Below are positions 1 through 5,327 of a stretch of 5,869 nucleotides of DNA, piece by piece (position 1 is the stretch's first letter; each line of letters opens with the position of its first letter). The position numbers and the translations under genes were made by a program. Source of the stretch: JBBSVE01 sp038233815 (GTDB lineage: Bacteria > Pseudomonadota > Alphaproteobacteria > Rhodobacterales > Rhodobacteraceae). The stretch lies in the NCBI GenBank assembly GCA_038233815.1, contig JBBSVE010000177.1, positions 1 to 5,869 on the forward strand, written 5' to 3'. The notes under the pieces were generated by a model. That model was not told the origin of the DNA. It searched no databases and worked only from the letters and a program-made list of their open reading frames with translations.

Positions 1-963
1 CGCCCGTTTGACGGCCAGATAGGCCTCATTCTCCGCCGTCAGACCGACGCGAAGCGGCACACGCTCCGCCACGGCGATGCCCATCGCCTCCATCACGCCG
101 ATCTTGCGCGGGTTGGTGGTCAGGAGACGCACCGTATCGAACCCCTGATCCTGCAACGAGTAGGCACGCAACTTGTTGGCCAGCCCGATCCCGCGCCCCT
201 CCTGATTGAGATAGAGGAGCACGCCCGCGCCTTCCGCCCCCATCCGCGCCAGCGCCGCATGGAGCTGCGGGCCGCAGTCGCATTTGAGGCTGCCCAGAAC
301 ATCGCCGGTAAAGCACGCGGAATGGAGCCGCGCCAGCACCGGGCGGGCGCGGTCGGGGCGGCCGACCTCCACCGCAAAATGCTCCGGCCCGCCATCGTCG
401 GGGCGAAAGATCTGCACGCGCCCCGCACCCGCCGCCGCCATCGGAAGCCGCGCTGCGACGACGGGACTGAGATGTGCAGCCTCGCCCAACGCCTGCACCA
501 AAGCGTCCAGCGGCAGGCGGGTCAGCGCGTCCGGCATCGCGTCGACCGCGACCGTCACCACGGACGGCAACAGCATCGCAGATTTGGCCAGCGCCAGCCC
601 CGCGCGCGCCACCGTCGCCGCCCCGCTCCGCAGACCGAGGAGAGGGCCTTTCATCGGCACGCGCAGATCATGCTCCGGGTCGGCCAGCGCGCGCAGCCAG
701 GCGATGTCGGTGCCGTCCGGCACCGCGATCCGGGCCAGATCGCCGTCGTAGGCCGCAAGGCGCAGCGTCTCCGCCCGCCATGCGGTCAGCGCCAGTTCGG
801 GCGCGCCCGCTGCGCGCAGATCGTCCAGCCGCGCGTCGGTCAGCGCCTCCACCGCGGCGACCAGCACCGGACCCTCGGGGGCCATGATCCCAACCGGCAG
901 GCCCATGCGCAGATCGGCGCGCGCCCGGGCCAGCCGCTCCGCTATCGTCAGCACGAGTGCCAT
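1..963 (-). CDS. ribA: GTP cyclohydrolase II (RibA)-type protein, 3' end outside the window, internal deletion of the catalytic segment
   Basis: The family converts GTP to 2,5-diamino-6-ribosylamino-4(3H)-pyrimidinone 5'-phosphate, the first step of riboflavin synthesis, in the cytoplasm. I translated the reverse strand from ATG at 963-961 and got 321 open codons running off the left edge. Residues 1 to about 180 form an extension that faintly resembles a RibB domain. The RibA core follows, with LHSACFTGD (residues 213-221), zinc ligands Cys217, Cys228 and Cys230 (KCDCG), QEGRGIGL (254-261) and LQDQGFDTV (270-278). LQDQGFDTV is joined directly to RLLTTNPRK (279-287). In E. coli RibA about 30 residues lie between these blocks, including catalytic Asp126 and Arg128; they are absent here without a frameshift. 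The usual TNNP is TTNP, and the GTP-loop Glu (E. coli Glu53) is Ala216, which may be normal for alphaproteobacteria. The start has an excellent ribosome site (AAAGGAGG, 6 nt upstream). Family membership is secure; activity is doubtful. Confidence 0.88.
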   Translation of the reverse strand, partial: MALVLTIAERLARARADLRMGLPVGIMAPEGPVLVAAVEALTDARLDDLRAAGAPELALTAWRAETLRLAAYDGDLARIAVPDGTDIAWLRALADPEHDLRVPMKGPLLGLRSGAATVARAGLALAKSAMLLPSVVTVAVDAMPDALTRLPLDALVQALGEAAHLSPVVAARLPMAAAGAGRVQIFRPDDGGPEHFAVEVGRPDRARPVLARLHSACFTGDVLGSLKCDCGPQLHAALARMGAEGAGVLLYLNQEGRGIGLANKLRAYSLQDQGFDTVRLLTTNPRKIGVMEAMGIAVAERVPLRVGLTAENEAYLAVKRA

Positions 964-969
964 GACCGG

Positions 970-977
970 CCTCCTTT
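970..977 (-). promoter_or_regulatory. Strong ribosome binding site of the RibA-type gene
   Basis: On the reverse strand AAAGGAGG lies 6 nt before the ATG at 963-961. It fixes that start and shows that translation initiation signals are intact even though the encoded enzyme lacks its catalytic segment. I saw no FMN-riboswitch-like leader in the 147 nt between this gene and the response regulator. Confidence 0.8.
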
Positions 978-1044
978 GCGCGCATCTAACCACGCCCGAC
1001 CGCGAATGAAACATCCCGGACGGAACCGACACATGCGCGTGAGG

Positions 1045-1060
1045 CGTTTGCAGCATATCT
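1045..1060 (+). repeat. Copy 1 of a 16-bp near-repeat, upstream of the response regulator
   Basis: CGTTTGCAGCATATCT here matches CGTTTGCAGCCTATCT at 4465-4480 in 15 of 16 positions. This copy lies 50 nt before the response regulator start, in the divergent intergenic region. It could be a promoter or binding element, but two copies with one mismatch may be chance in a window this size. Confidence 0.3.
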
Positions 1061-1097
1061 TGCCGGTGACGTGAGCGCCGCCGAAATCCATTCCAAC

Positions 1098-1105
1098 GAA
1101 GGAGA
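1098..1105 (+). promoter_or_regulatory. Ribosome binding site of the response regulator gene
   Basis: GAAGGAGA lies 5 nt before the ATG at 1111 and supports that start. No upstream -35/-10 pair stood out clearly in 964-1097, although promoters for both divergent genes must lie there or close by. Confidence 0.7.
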
Positions 1106-1110
1106 GCGCC

Positions 1111-1797
1111 ATGCCATCCCTGCGGAAGATCCTGCTCGTCGACGATGACGAGGACCTGCGCGAAGCCCTGAGCGAACAACTTGTGATGACCGAGGATTTC
1201 GACGTCTTCGAGGCCGGCACCGGCGCCGACGGGATGGAGAAGGCGCGCACCGAGCTCTACGATCTGCTGATCCTCGATGTCGGACTGCCCGACACCGACG
1301 GTCGCGAGCTGTGTCGCCGGATGCGCAAGGTCGGCGTGAAATGTCCGATCATCATGCTGACCGGCCACGATACGGACGCGGACACGATCCTCGGCCTCGA
1401 CGCGGGCGCCAACGACTATATAGCAAAACCGTTCAAGTTTCCCGTGCTCCTCGCCCGGATCCGCGCGCAGTTGCGCCAGCACGAACAGTCCGAGGACGCG
1501 ATCTTCCAGCTTGGCCCCTACACGTTCAAGCCGTCTCAGAAGATGCTGCTCGACGACAAGGAGCGCAAGATCCGCCTGACGGAGAAGGAGACGAACATAC
1601 TGAAGTTCCTCTACCGCGCCAGTCAGGGCGTGGTCGCCCGCGATGTGCTGCTGCACGAGGTCTGGGGCTACAACGCCGGTGTGACGACCCACACGCTGGA
1701 GACGCATATTTACCGCCTGCGCCAGAAGATCGAGCCTGATCCGGCGAACGCGCGCCTTCTGGTGACAGAATCCGGCGGATACCGGCTTGTTGCATGA
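1111..1797 (+). CDS. OmpR/PhoB-family response regulator transcription factor
   Basis: This 228-residue two-component regulator becomes phosphorylated on a receiver aspartate and then binds DNA through a C-terminal winged helix. The receiver domain (about residues 5-120) has the acidic pocket Asp11-Asp12, phosphoacceptor Asp56 in ILDVGLPDTDGRE, Thr84, Tyr103 and Lys106 in KPF. The winged helix (about 130-228) has LTEKE, VWGYNAG, the recognition-helix stretch THTLETHIYRLRQKIE and the closing GGYRLV. The length is normal and the domain is complete. No histidine kinase gene lies next to it, so it looks like an orphan regulator. The sequence style (DVGLPD, GHDTDADTILGLDAGANDY, GPYTFKPS) recalls the alphaproteobacterial CenR/OtpR group, which acts in envelope control, but this is from memory and I leave the symbol blank. 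It is transcribed divergently from the RibA-type gene and probably ends at or before the terminator at 1921-1947. Confidence 0.93.
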   Translation: MPSLRKILLVDDDEDLREALSEQLVMTEDFDVFEAGTGADGMEKARTELYDLLILDVGLPDTDGRELCRRMRKVGVKCPIIMLTGHDTDADTILGLDAGANDYIAKPFKFPVLLARIRAQLRQHEQSEDAIFQLGPYTFKPSQKMLLDDKERKIRLTEKETNILKFLYRASQGVVARDVLLHEVWGYNAGVTTHTLETHIYRLRQKIEPDPANARLLVTESGGYRLVA

Positions 1798-1830
1798 CTG
1801 CCATGGTGCGCATGAATTGACCCGGTGGGC

Positions 1831-1858
1831 TTCACAACGCACGATTGCACGATAGATT
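1831..1858 (+). promoter_or_regulatory. Possible sigma-70 promoter in the gap before the exonuclease gene
   Basis: TTCACA (1831-1836, 5 of 6 to TTGACA), a 16-nt spacer and TAGATT (1853-1858, 4 of 6 to TATAAT) form a plausible promoter. Transcription would start near 1865. The terminator at 1921-1947 would cap the product at about 80 nt unless it reads through into the exonuclease gene at 1990. The call rests on pattern only. Confidence 0.3.
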
Positions 1859-1859
1859 G

Positions 1860-1947
1860 AATCGACGGTTCCCCTTGTCGCGTCGGGGTCGATTGGCGCG
1901 GCATCCTCCCTGTTGGACCTGGCCGGGCCTTGTGCCCGGCCTTTTTT
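1860..1947 (+). ncRNA. Candidate small RNA or structured 3' UTR
   Basis: The segment has a hairpin of AATCGAC (1860-1866) with GTCGATT (1888-1894), helped by inner CCC/GGG pairs. A linker follows with CCTCCC (1905-1910), complementary to Shine-Dalgarno sequences, and then a strong intrinsic terminator (1921-1947). A hairpin, an exposed anti-Shine-Dalgarno motif and a terminator is a layout known from trans-acting alphaproteobacterial small RNAs. No good protein-coding reading was found in this gap. It could equally be the 3' end of the response regulator mRNA, released by processing or never separate. I do not recognise a named family. Confidence 0.33.
1921..1947 (+). terminator. Rho-independent terminator
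   Basis: A perfect 8-bp stem, GGCCGGGC (1921-1928) with GCCCGGCC (1934-1941), encloses a 5-nt loop (CTTGT) and is followed directly by six T residues (1942-1947). It lies 124 nt after the response regulator stop and 43 nt before the exonuclease start. It therefore separates the two forward genes, and the exonuclease needs either read-through or a promoter in or after the stem. Confidence 0.9.
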
Positions 1948-1989
1948 CATCCCACAGCCGTCAGGACGCCTTTGCCAAGGAGCCGACGC

Positions 1990-2784
1990 ATGGCCTTTAC
2001 CCTCGCCACATGGAACATCAACTCCGTCCGGCTGCGCGAAGGCCTCGTCACCCGGTTTCTGGGGGAGGAGGCGCCCGACATCCTCTGCCTTCAGGAATGC
2101 AAGAGCCCGGTCGAGCTGATGCCGCTCGCGGCCTTCGCGGCGCTGGGATACCGTTATGCGGTGGCACGGGGGCAGAAGAGCTACAACGGCGTGGCGATCC
2201 TGTCGAAGCTGCCGATGCGCGATGCGGGCGACCGGGATTTCGCGAGCCTCGGCCACGCCCGGCATGTCGCGGGGGTGCTGGACAACGGCGTGGTGATCCA
2301 CAATTGCTATGTCCCCGCGGGCGGCGACATTCCCGACCGCGACGCCAACGTGAAGTTCGGCCAGAAGCTCGACTATCTGACCGAGATGCGGGACCACTTC
2401 CGCACGGAAAGCCCGCGCAGGGCGATTCTCGTCGGCGACCTCAACATCGCGCCGCGCGAGGACGATGTCTGGAACCACCGCCAGCTTCTGAAAATCGTGA
2501 GCCATACACCGGTCGAGGTGGCGCATCTCGATGCCGTGATGGAGGCGGGCGGCTGGGTCGACGTGACGCGCGCGGACGTGCCGTCGGGGTCGCTTTATTC
2601 GTGGTGGTCCTATCGGTCGCCGGACTGGGACGCGGCGGACAAGGGGCGCAGGCTCGACCATGTCTGGGCGACGGGGGACATCGCTGCATCCGCGCACGGC
2701 AGCCGCATCCTGCGCGCGGCGCGGGGGTGGGACAAACCCTCCGACCACGCGCCGGTCATGGCGACGTTCGATCTGACGGTCTAG
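1990..2784 (+). CDS. xthA: Exodeoxyribonuclease III (AP endonuclease, EEP family)
   Basis: This 264-residue enzyme of base-excision repair cuts DNA at abasic sites and degrades 3' ends, using a divalent metal. The Exo III fold motifs appear in order: TWNINS (residues 7-12, metal-binding Asn9), LQE (34-36, metal-binding Glu36), NGVAILSK (66-73), CYVPAGGD with Tyr107, GDLNIAP with Asp150 and Asn152, GRRLDH (219-224) and SDHAP with Asp252-His253. All key residues are present and the length is typical. I chose ATG 1990 because the family begins with this short strand leading into WNINS and AAGGAG lies 9 nt upstream; earlier in-frame starts would add residues encoded by the terminator. The stop codon overlaps that of the convergent hydrolase gene by 4 nt. 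Confidence 0.95.
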   Translation: MAFTLATWNINSVRLREGLVTRFLGEEAPDILCLQECKSPVELMPLAAFAALGYRYAVARGQKSYNGVAILSKLPMRDAGDRDFASLGHARHVAGVLDNGVVIHNCYVPAGGDIPDRDANVKFGQKLDYLTEMRDHFRTESPRRAILVGDLNIAPREDDVWNHRQLLKIVSHTPVEVAHLDAVMEAGGWVDVTRADVPSGSLYSWWSYRSPDWDAADKGRRLDHVWATGDIAASAHGSRILRAARGWDKPSDHAPVMATFDLTV

Positions 2785-3416
2785 AGCGCCGCCACCGCTC
2801 GCGCGACCGCATCCGCGAGGGCGGCATGGCCCTCCGGCTCGAAATGGATGCCGTCCGTGTCGCTGGTCGCAAGGACGGTGTTCGCGTCCAGAAACCCGAT
2901 CCCGCGGCGGGCCGCGTAGTCGGCACACGCCCGGGGCAGGGCGACGCCTATGGCCTCCGCCCCGAGGAACTCCGCCCGGACCAGCCCCACCTCGCGCACC
3001 GCTGGCGGACAGATGAGCAGGATGCGCAGCCCCGGATGCCGCGCCGCCATCTCCAGCCCAAGCGCCATGTCGATGAGCCCCGCGAGCCCCGCTACGATCC
3101 GCGCAGCGTCGGCGCCGAACCGGGTCTTGGTGTCGTTGGTGCCCAGCATCAGGGTCATGACGTCGAGCGGCCCGTGGCTCTGCATCGCGATCCTGAGGCC
3201 GGTGCGCGCGTCCATGTGGTCGCCCATCACGGGGTCGCGGAACGCGGTCGTCCGCCCCGGCAACCCCTCCTCCACAAGCTGCCAGTCCGGGCCGAGCGCA
3301 CGGGCCGCGCGGGTCGGCCAGCGGATGTCCGCGCCGTAGCGCGCATAGGCCCCGCTCGCGACGATCGGCGGGGTGCCGTGGGTGTTGCTGTCGCCGAACG
3401 CCATCAGGACGGGCAT
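2781..3416 (-). CDS. SGNH/GDSL-family hydrolase, arylesterase/acyltransferase-like
   Basis: This 211-residue protein carries the four SGNH blocks. Block I is FGDSN with nucleophile Ser10, block II is LPGRT with Gly54, block III is LGTND with Asn94, and block V is DGIHF with Asp188 and His191. The extended matches DIRW, EEGLPGRTT, MLGTNDTK and DGIHF put it near the bacterial arylesterases typified by Mycobacterium smegmatis acyltransferase MsAcT and rhizobial arylesterases. Such enzymes hydrolyse small esters, but the natural substrate here is unknown. I see no convincing signal peptide, so it is probably cytoplasmic. The ATG at 3416-3414 has GGGAGGT 4 nt upstream on its strand. It is convergent with the exonuclease gene and divergent from the thioredoxin gene, so it is probably a single-gene unit. 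Confidence 0.92.
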   Translation of the reverse strand: MPVLMAFGDSNTHGTPPIVASGAYARYGADIRWPTRAARALGPDWQLVEEGLPGRTTAFRDPVMGDHMDARTGLRIAMQSHGPLDVMTLMLGTNDTKTRFGADAARIVAGLAGLIDMALGLEMAARHPGLRILLICPPAVREVGLVRAEFLGAEAIGVALPRACADYAARRGIGFLDANTVLATSDTDGIHFEPEGHAALADAVARAVAAL

Positions 3417-3424
3417 CGGAACCT

Positions 3425-3438
3425 CCCGGATATCCGGG
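3425..3438. promoter_or_regulatory. Perfect 14-bp palindrome in the divergent intergenic region
   Basis: CCCGGATATCCGGG is identical to its reverse complement. It overlaps the ribosome binding site of the hydrolase gene (complement of ACCTCCC, 3421-3427). A dimeric regulator bound here could repress the hydrolase, or the site could form a hairpin with no loop to spare. It may also be chance in GC-rich DNA. Confidence 0.3.
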
Positions 3439-3493
3439 CCCAGAGTTGCCCGCCTTCCCCGCCCCTGCCAAGCGAATTCGACCCGATTGCCCC

Positions 3494-3524
3494 TTGGCCT
3501 CCCCCCGCCGGGCGCTCATATAGA
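3494..3524 (+). promoter_or_regulatory. Probable promoter of the thioredoxin / LON / Trm112 operon
   Basis: TTGGCC (3494-3499) is followed by CATATAGA (3517-3524). The spacing is 17 nt to CATATA or 19 nt to TATAGA. The AT-rich -10-like element stands out in otherwise GC-rich DNA, about 32 nt before the thioredoxin ATG. Transcription would begin near 3530 and give a short leader containing GAGGAGA. Confidence 0.45.
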
Positions 3525-3555
3525 CGCGATCCGAGCCGATCCAGAGGAGACCCCG

Positions 3556-4461
3556 ATGCTGACGTTTGGCGACAAGCCCCAGCCCGTGCCCGACAGTGCG
3601 GTTCCCGATACGACCGAGGCCACCTTCATGGCCGACGTGATCGACGCGAGCCGCGACGTTCCCGTGATCGTCGATTTCTGGGCGCCGTGGTGCGGGCCCT
3701 GCAAGACGCTGGGACCGATGCTAGAGGCGGCGGTAAAGGCCACGAACGGCAAGGTCCGCATGGTCAAGATGGACGTGGACCAGAGCCCGACCATCGCGGC
3801 CCAGCTTCGCATCCAGTCGATCCCCACGGTCTATGCCTTCTTCGACGGCAAACCCGTCGATGCGTTCCAGGGTGCCTTGCCGCAGTCGGAGATCAAGGCC
3901 TTCGTCGACAAGCTCGCCGGCATGGCCGGGGACGGGGGTCTGGGCGAGGCGCTGGCCGCGGCCGAGATCATGCTGGCCGAGGGTGCGGCCGTCGATGCGG
4001 CGGAAACCTTCGCCGCGATCCTTGGCGAAGAGCCGGAGAACCCGGTGGCCTACGGCGGTCTCGTGCGCGCGCATCTGGCGCTGGGCGACGTGGATCAGGC
4101 CGAGGCGCTTCTAAAGGCCGCCCCGGCGCGGATCGCGGGCGCGCAGGAGATGGAGGCCGCCCGCGCGCAGATCGCACTTGCCCGGCAGGCGGCCAACGCG
4201 GGGCCGGAGGCGGACCTGCGCCGTGCGGTGGAGGCGGATGCGAACGATCTGCAGGCCCGCTTCGATCTGGCATTGGCGTTGCAGGCGGGCGGCAAGACGG
4301 AGGAAGCGGTGGACCAGCTTCTCGACCTCTTCCGGCGCGACCGGGAGTGGAACGAGGGGGCCGCGAAAGCGCAGTTGATGATCCTGTTCGATTCGCTCAA
4401 GCCGCAGGATCCCGTCGTGCTCAAAGGTCGCAGACGCCTCTCCTCGATGATATTTGCCTGA
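3556..4461 (+). CDS. CnoX/YbbN-like thioredoxin with C-terminal TPR region
   Basis: This 301-residue protein has an N-terminal thioredoxin domain (about residues 15-125) with the redox motif WCGPCK (Cys46, Cys49), VDFWAPW before it and the cis-proline Pro90 in SIPT. The alanine-rich helical C-terminal half (about 130-301) matches the TPR-like region of the YbbN/CnoX family. That family holds unfolded proteins and guards them from oxidation, passing them to chaperones such as GroEL. E. coli CnoX lacks a CXXC pair, whereas the Caulobacter-type protein keeps WCGPC and is an active thioredoxin; this one is of the second type. ATG 3556 has GAGGAGA 7 nt upstream and follows the predicted promoter. 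Earlier in-frame starts would lie in or before that promoter. It is probably co-transcribed with the LON-domain gene 27 nt downstream. No signal peptide is seen, so it acts in the cytoplasm. Confidence 0.93.
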   Translation: MLTFGDKPQPVPDSAVPDTTEATFMADVIDASRDVPVIVDFWAPWCGPCKTLGPMLEAAVKATNGKVRMVKMDVDQSPTIAAQLRIQSIPTVYAFFDGKPVDAFQGALPQSEIKAFVDKLAGMAGDGGLGEALAAAEIMLAEGAAVDAAETFAAILGEEPENPVAYGGLVRAHLALGDVDQAEALLKAAPARIAGAQEMEAARAQIALARQAANAGPEADLRRAVEADANDLQARFDLALALQAGGKTEEAVDQLLDLFRRDREWNEGAAKAQLMILFDSLKPQDPVVLKGRRRLSSMIFA

Positions 4462-4464
4462 GCC

Positions 4465-4480
4465 CGTTTGCAGCCTATCT
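4465..4480 (+). repeat. Copy 2 of a 16-bp near-repeat, before the LON-domain gene
   Basis: CGTTTGCAGCCTATCT differs from CGTTTGCAGCATATCT (1045-1060) at one position. It fills most of the 27-nt gap between the thioredoxin stop and the LON-domain start, where a ribosome binding site would be expected. Chance similarity is possible. Confidence 0.3.
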
Positions 4481-4488
4481 GGACGTCC

Positions 4489-5136
4489 ATGAAAAGCACC
4501 GTCGATCTGCCTGACACGATCCCCGTATTCCCCCTCCCCGGCGCACTCCTCCTGCCTCGCGCACGGTTGCCCCTCCACATCTTCGAGCCGCGCTATCTTC
4601 AGATGATCGAGGATTGCATGAAGACCGAAACGCGGCTGATCGGGATGATCCAGCCGCGCGAGGTGCCCAACGGCCAGACCGAGAAGCGGTTGCAGGCGAT
4701 CGGGTGCGCGGGCCGGATGACGGCCTTCTCGGAGACCGAGGACGGGCGCTACATGGTCACGCTTTCCGGCGCGTCCCGCTTTCGCATGAAGGAGGAGGTG
4801 GAAGGCTTTGCCCCCTACCGCCGCGCCGTCGTCGACTGGGGCGGCTTTGCCCGCGATCTCGGCCCGGTGGAGACGGACGAGGGCTTCGACCGCGATGGCT
4901 TCATGGAGATGCTGCACCGGTTCTTCGAGTCGCTCGATCTCTCCACCGACTGGTCCAGCCTGAAGGAGGCCGAACCGGAGTTGCTGATCAACTCGCTCTC
5001 GATGCTCTGCCCCTTCACGCCGGAGGACAAGCAGGCGCTATTGGAGGCGCCGTCGCTGAAGACCCGGCGGGAGACGATGGTGACGCTGATCCAGTTCGCC
5101 CTGCGCGGCGGCAGCGGTGATGAGGCGGTCCAGTGA
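4489..5136 (+). CDS. LON peptidase substrate-binding domain (LON N-domain) protein
   Basis: This 215-residue protein matches the stand-alone LON N-terminal domain family. The hallmark run is IPVFPLPGALLLP (residues 11-23) followed by LPLHIFEPRY (28-37), and the C-terminal half is helical (FMEMLHRFF, then LLINSLSMLCPF). It has neither the AAA+ ATPase nor the Ser-Lys protease domain of Lon, so it cannot be a protease by itself. Its biochemical role is not established; binding of unfolded or regulatory proteins is an inference. Genes of this kind often sit between a YbbN-type thioredoxin and a Trm112-like gene in alphaproteobacteria, as here. The start is the least certain in the window. ATG 4489 places the family motif correctly, but no good Shine-Dalgarno sequence precedes it, so translation may depend on coupling to the thioredoxin gene. 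A TTG at 4468 is a poorer option. Confidence 0.9.
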   Translation: MKSTVDLPDTIPVFPLPGALLLPRARLPLHIFEPRYLQMIEDCMKTETRLIGMIQPREVPNGQTEKRLQAIGCAGRMTAFSETEDGRYMVTLSGASRFRMKEEVEGFAPYRRAVVDWGGFARDLGPVETDEGFDRDGFMEMLHRFFESLDLSTDWSSLKEAEPELLINSLSMLCPFTPEDKQALLEAPSLKTRRETMVTLIQFALRGGSGDEAVQ

Positions 5137-5318
5137 CGGACGCCAAACCCCTGTTCGACCGCCGGATGCTGGAGGCGCTCGTCTGCCCCCTGACGCAAAC
5201 GGTCCTTGGATACGACGCGGAGGCGGGGGAGCTGATCTCCAGGGCCGCGAATCTCGCCTTCCCGATCCGCAGCGGCATCCCGATCATGCTGGCGTCGGAA
5301 GCCCGCACGCTCAACTGA
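5133..5318 (+). CDS. Trm112-like protein (UPF0434/YcaR family)
   Basis: This 61-residue protein has the family pattern LEALVCP (residues 13-19), a short turn, GELISRAANLAFPIRSGIP (32-50) and EAR near the end (56-58). Eukaryotic and archaeal Trm112 is a small partner of methyltransferases; the role of the bacterial homologues is unclear. Of the cysteines that bind zinc in canonical members, only Cys18 remains (CPLTQ in place of CPxC, and LIS in place of LIC), so zinc binding is unlikely. This loss appears common in alphaproteobacterial members as I remember them. The start is GTG at 5133, overlapping the LON-domain stop as GTGA, with GAGG about 8 nt upstream. The overlap implies translational coupling. 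The next gene converges after only 9 nt and no terminator is visible. Confidence 0.9.
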   Translation: MTDAKPLFDRRMLEALVCPLTQTVLGYDAEAGELISRAANLAFPIRSGIPIMLASEARTLN

Positions 5319-5327
5319 GGCGGCCCG

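Noticed and set aside
259..1074. A 271-codon + strand frame opposite the RibA-type gene
   Set aside because: The Arg/His/Gln-rich product has no recognisable motif, while the opposite strand gives a clear RibA protein with a strong ribosome site.
964..1110. FMN riboswitch or other leader RNA in front of the RibA-type gene
   Set aside because: The region is only 147 nt and shared with a divergent gene, and I could not find the conserved FMN-element blocks. Promoter-like pairs here were too weak to call.
1930..1989. A longer exonuclease starting at 1930
   Set aside because: It would begin with TTG inside the terminator stem-loop and add residues not seen in the family. ATG 1990 has a ribosome site and the normal N-terminus.
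3373..3555. A longer thioredoxin protein starting at 3373
   Set aside because: The added part is proline/arginine-rich, overlaps the divergent hydrolase gene and contains the predicted promoter.
1845..4514. An 889-codon open frame on the + strand
   Set aside because: It runs through the exonuclease and thioredoxin genes in another frame and antisense to the hydrolase. Its product is Arg/Gly/Pro-rich with no domain, typical of a spurious frame in GC-rich DNA.
4111..4917. A 268-codon - strand frame opposite the thioredoxin and LON-domain genes
   Set aside because: It has no recognisable domain and is fully explained as the antisense shadow of two well-supported genes.
5319..5327. Terminator between the Trm112-like gene and the hydroxylase
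   Set aside because: The gap is 9 nt and shows no stem-loop with a T run on either strand.
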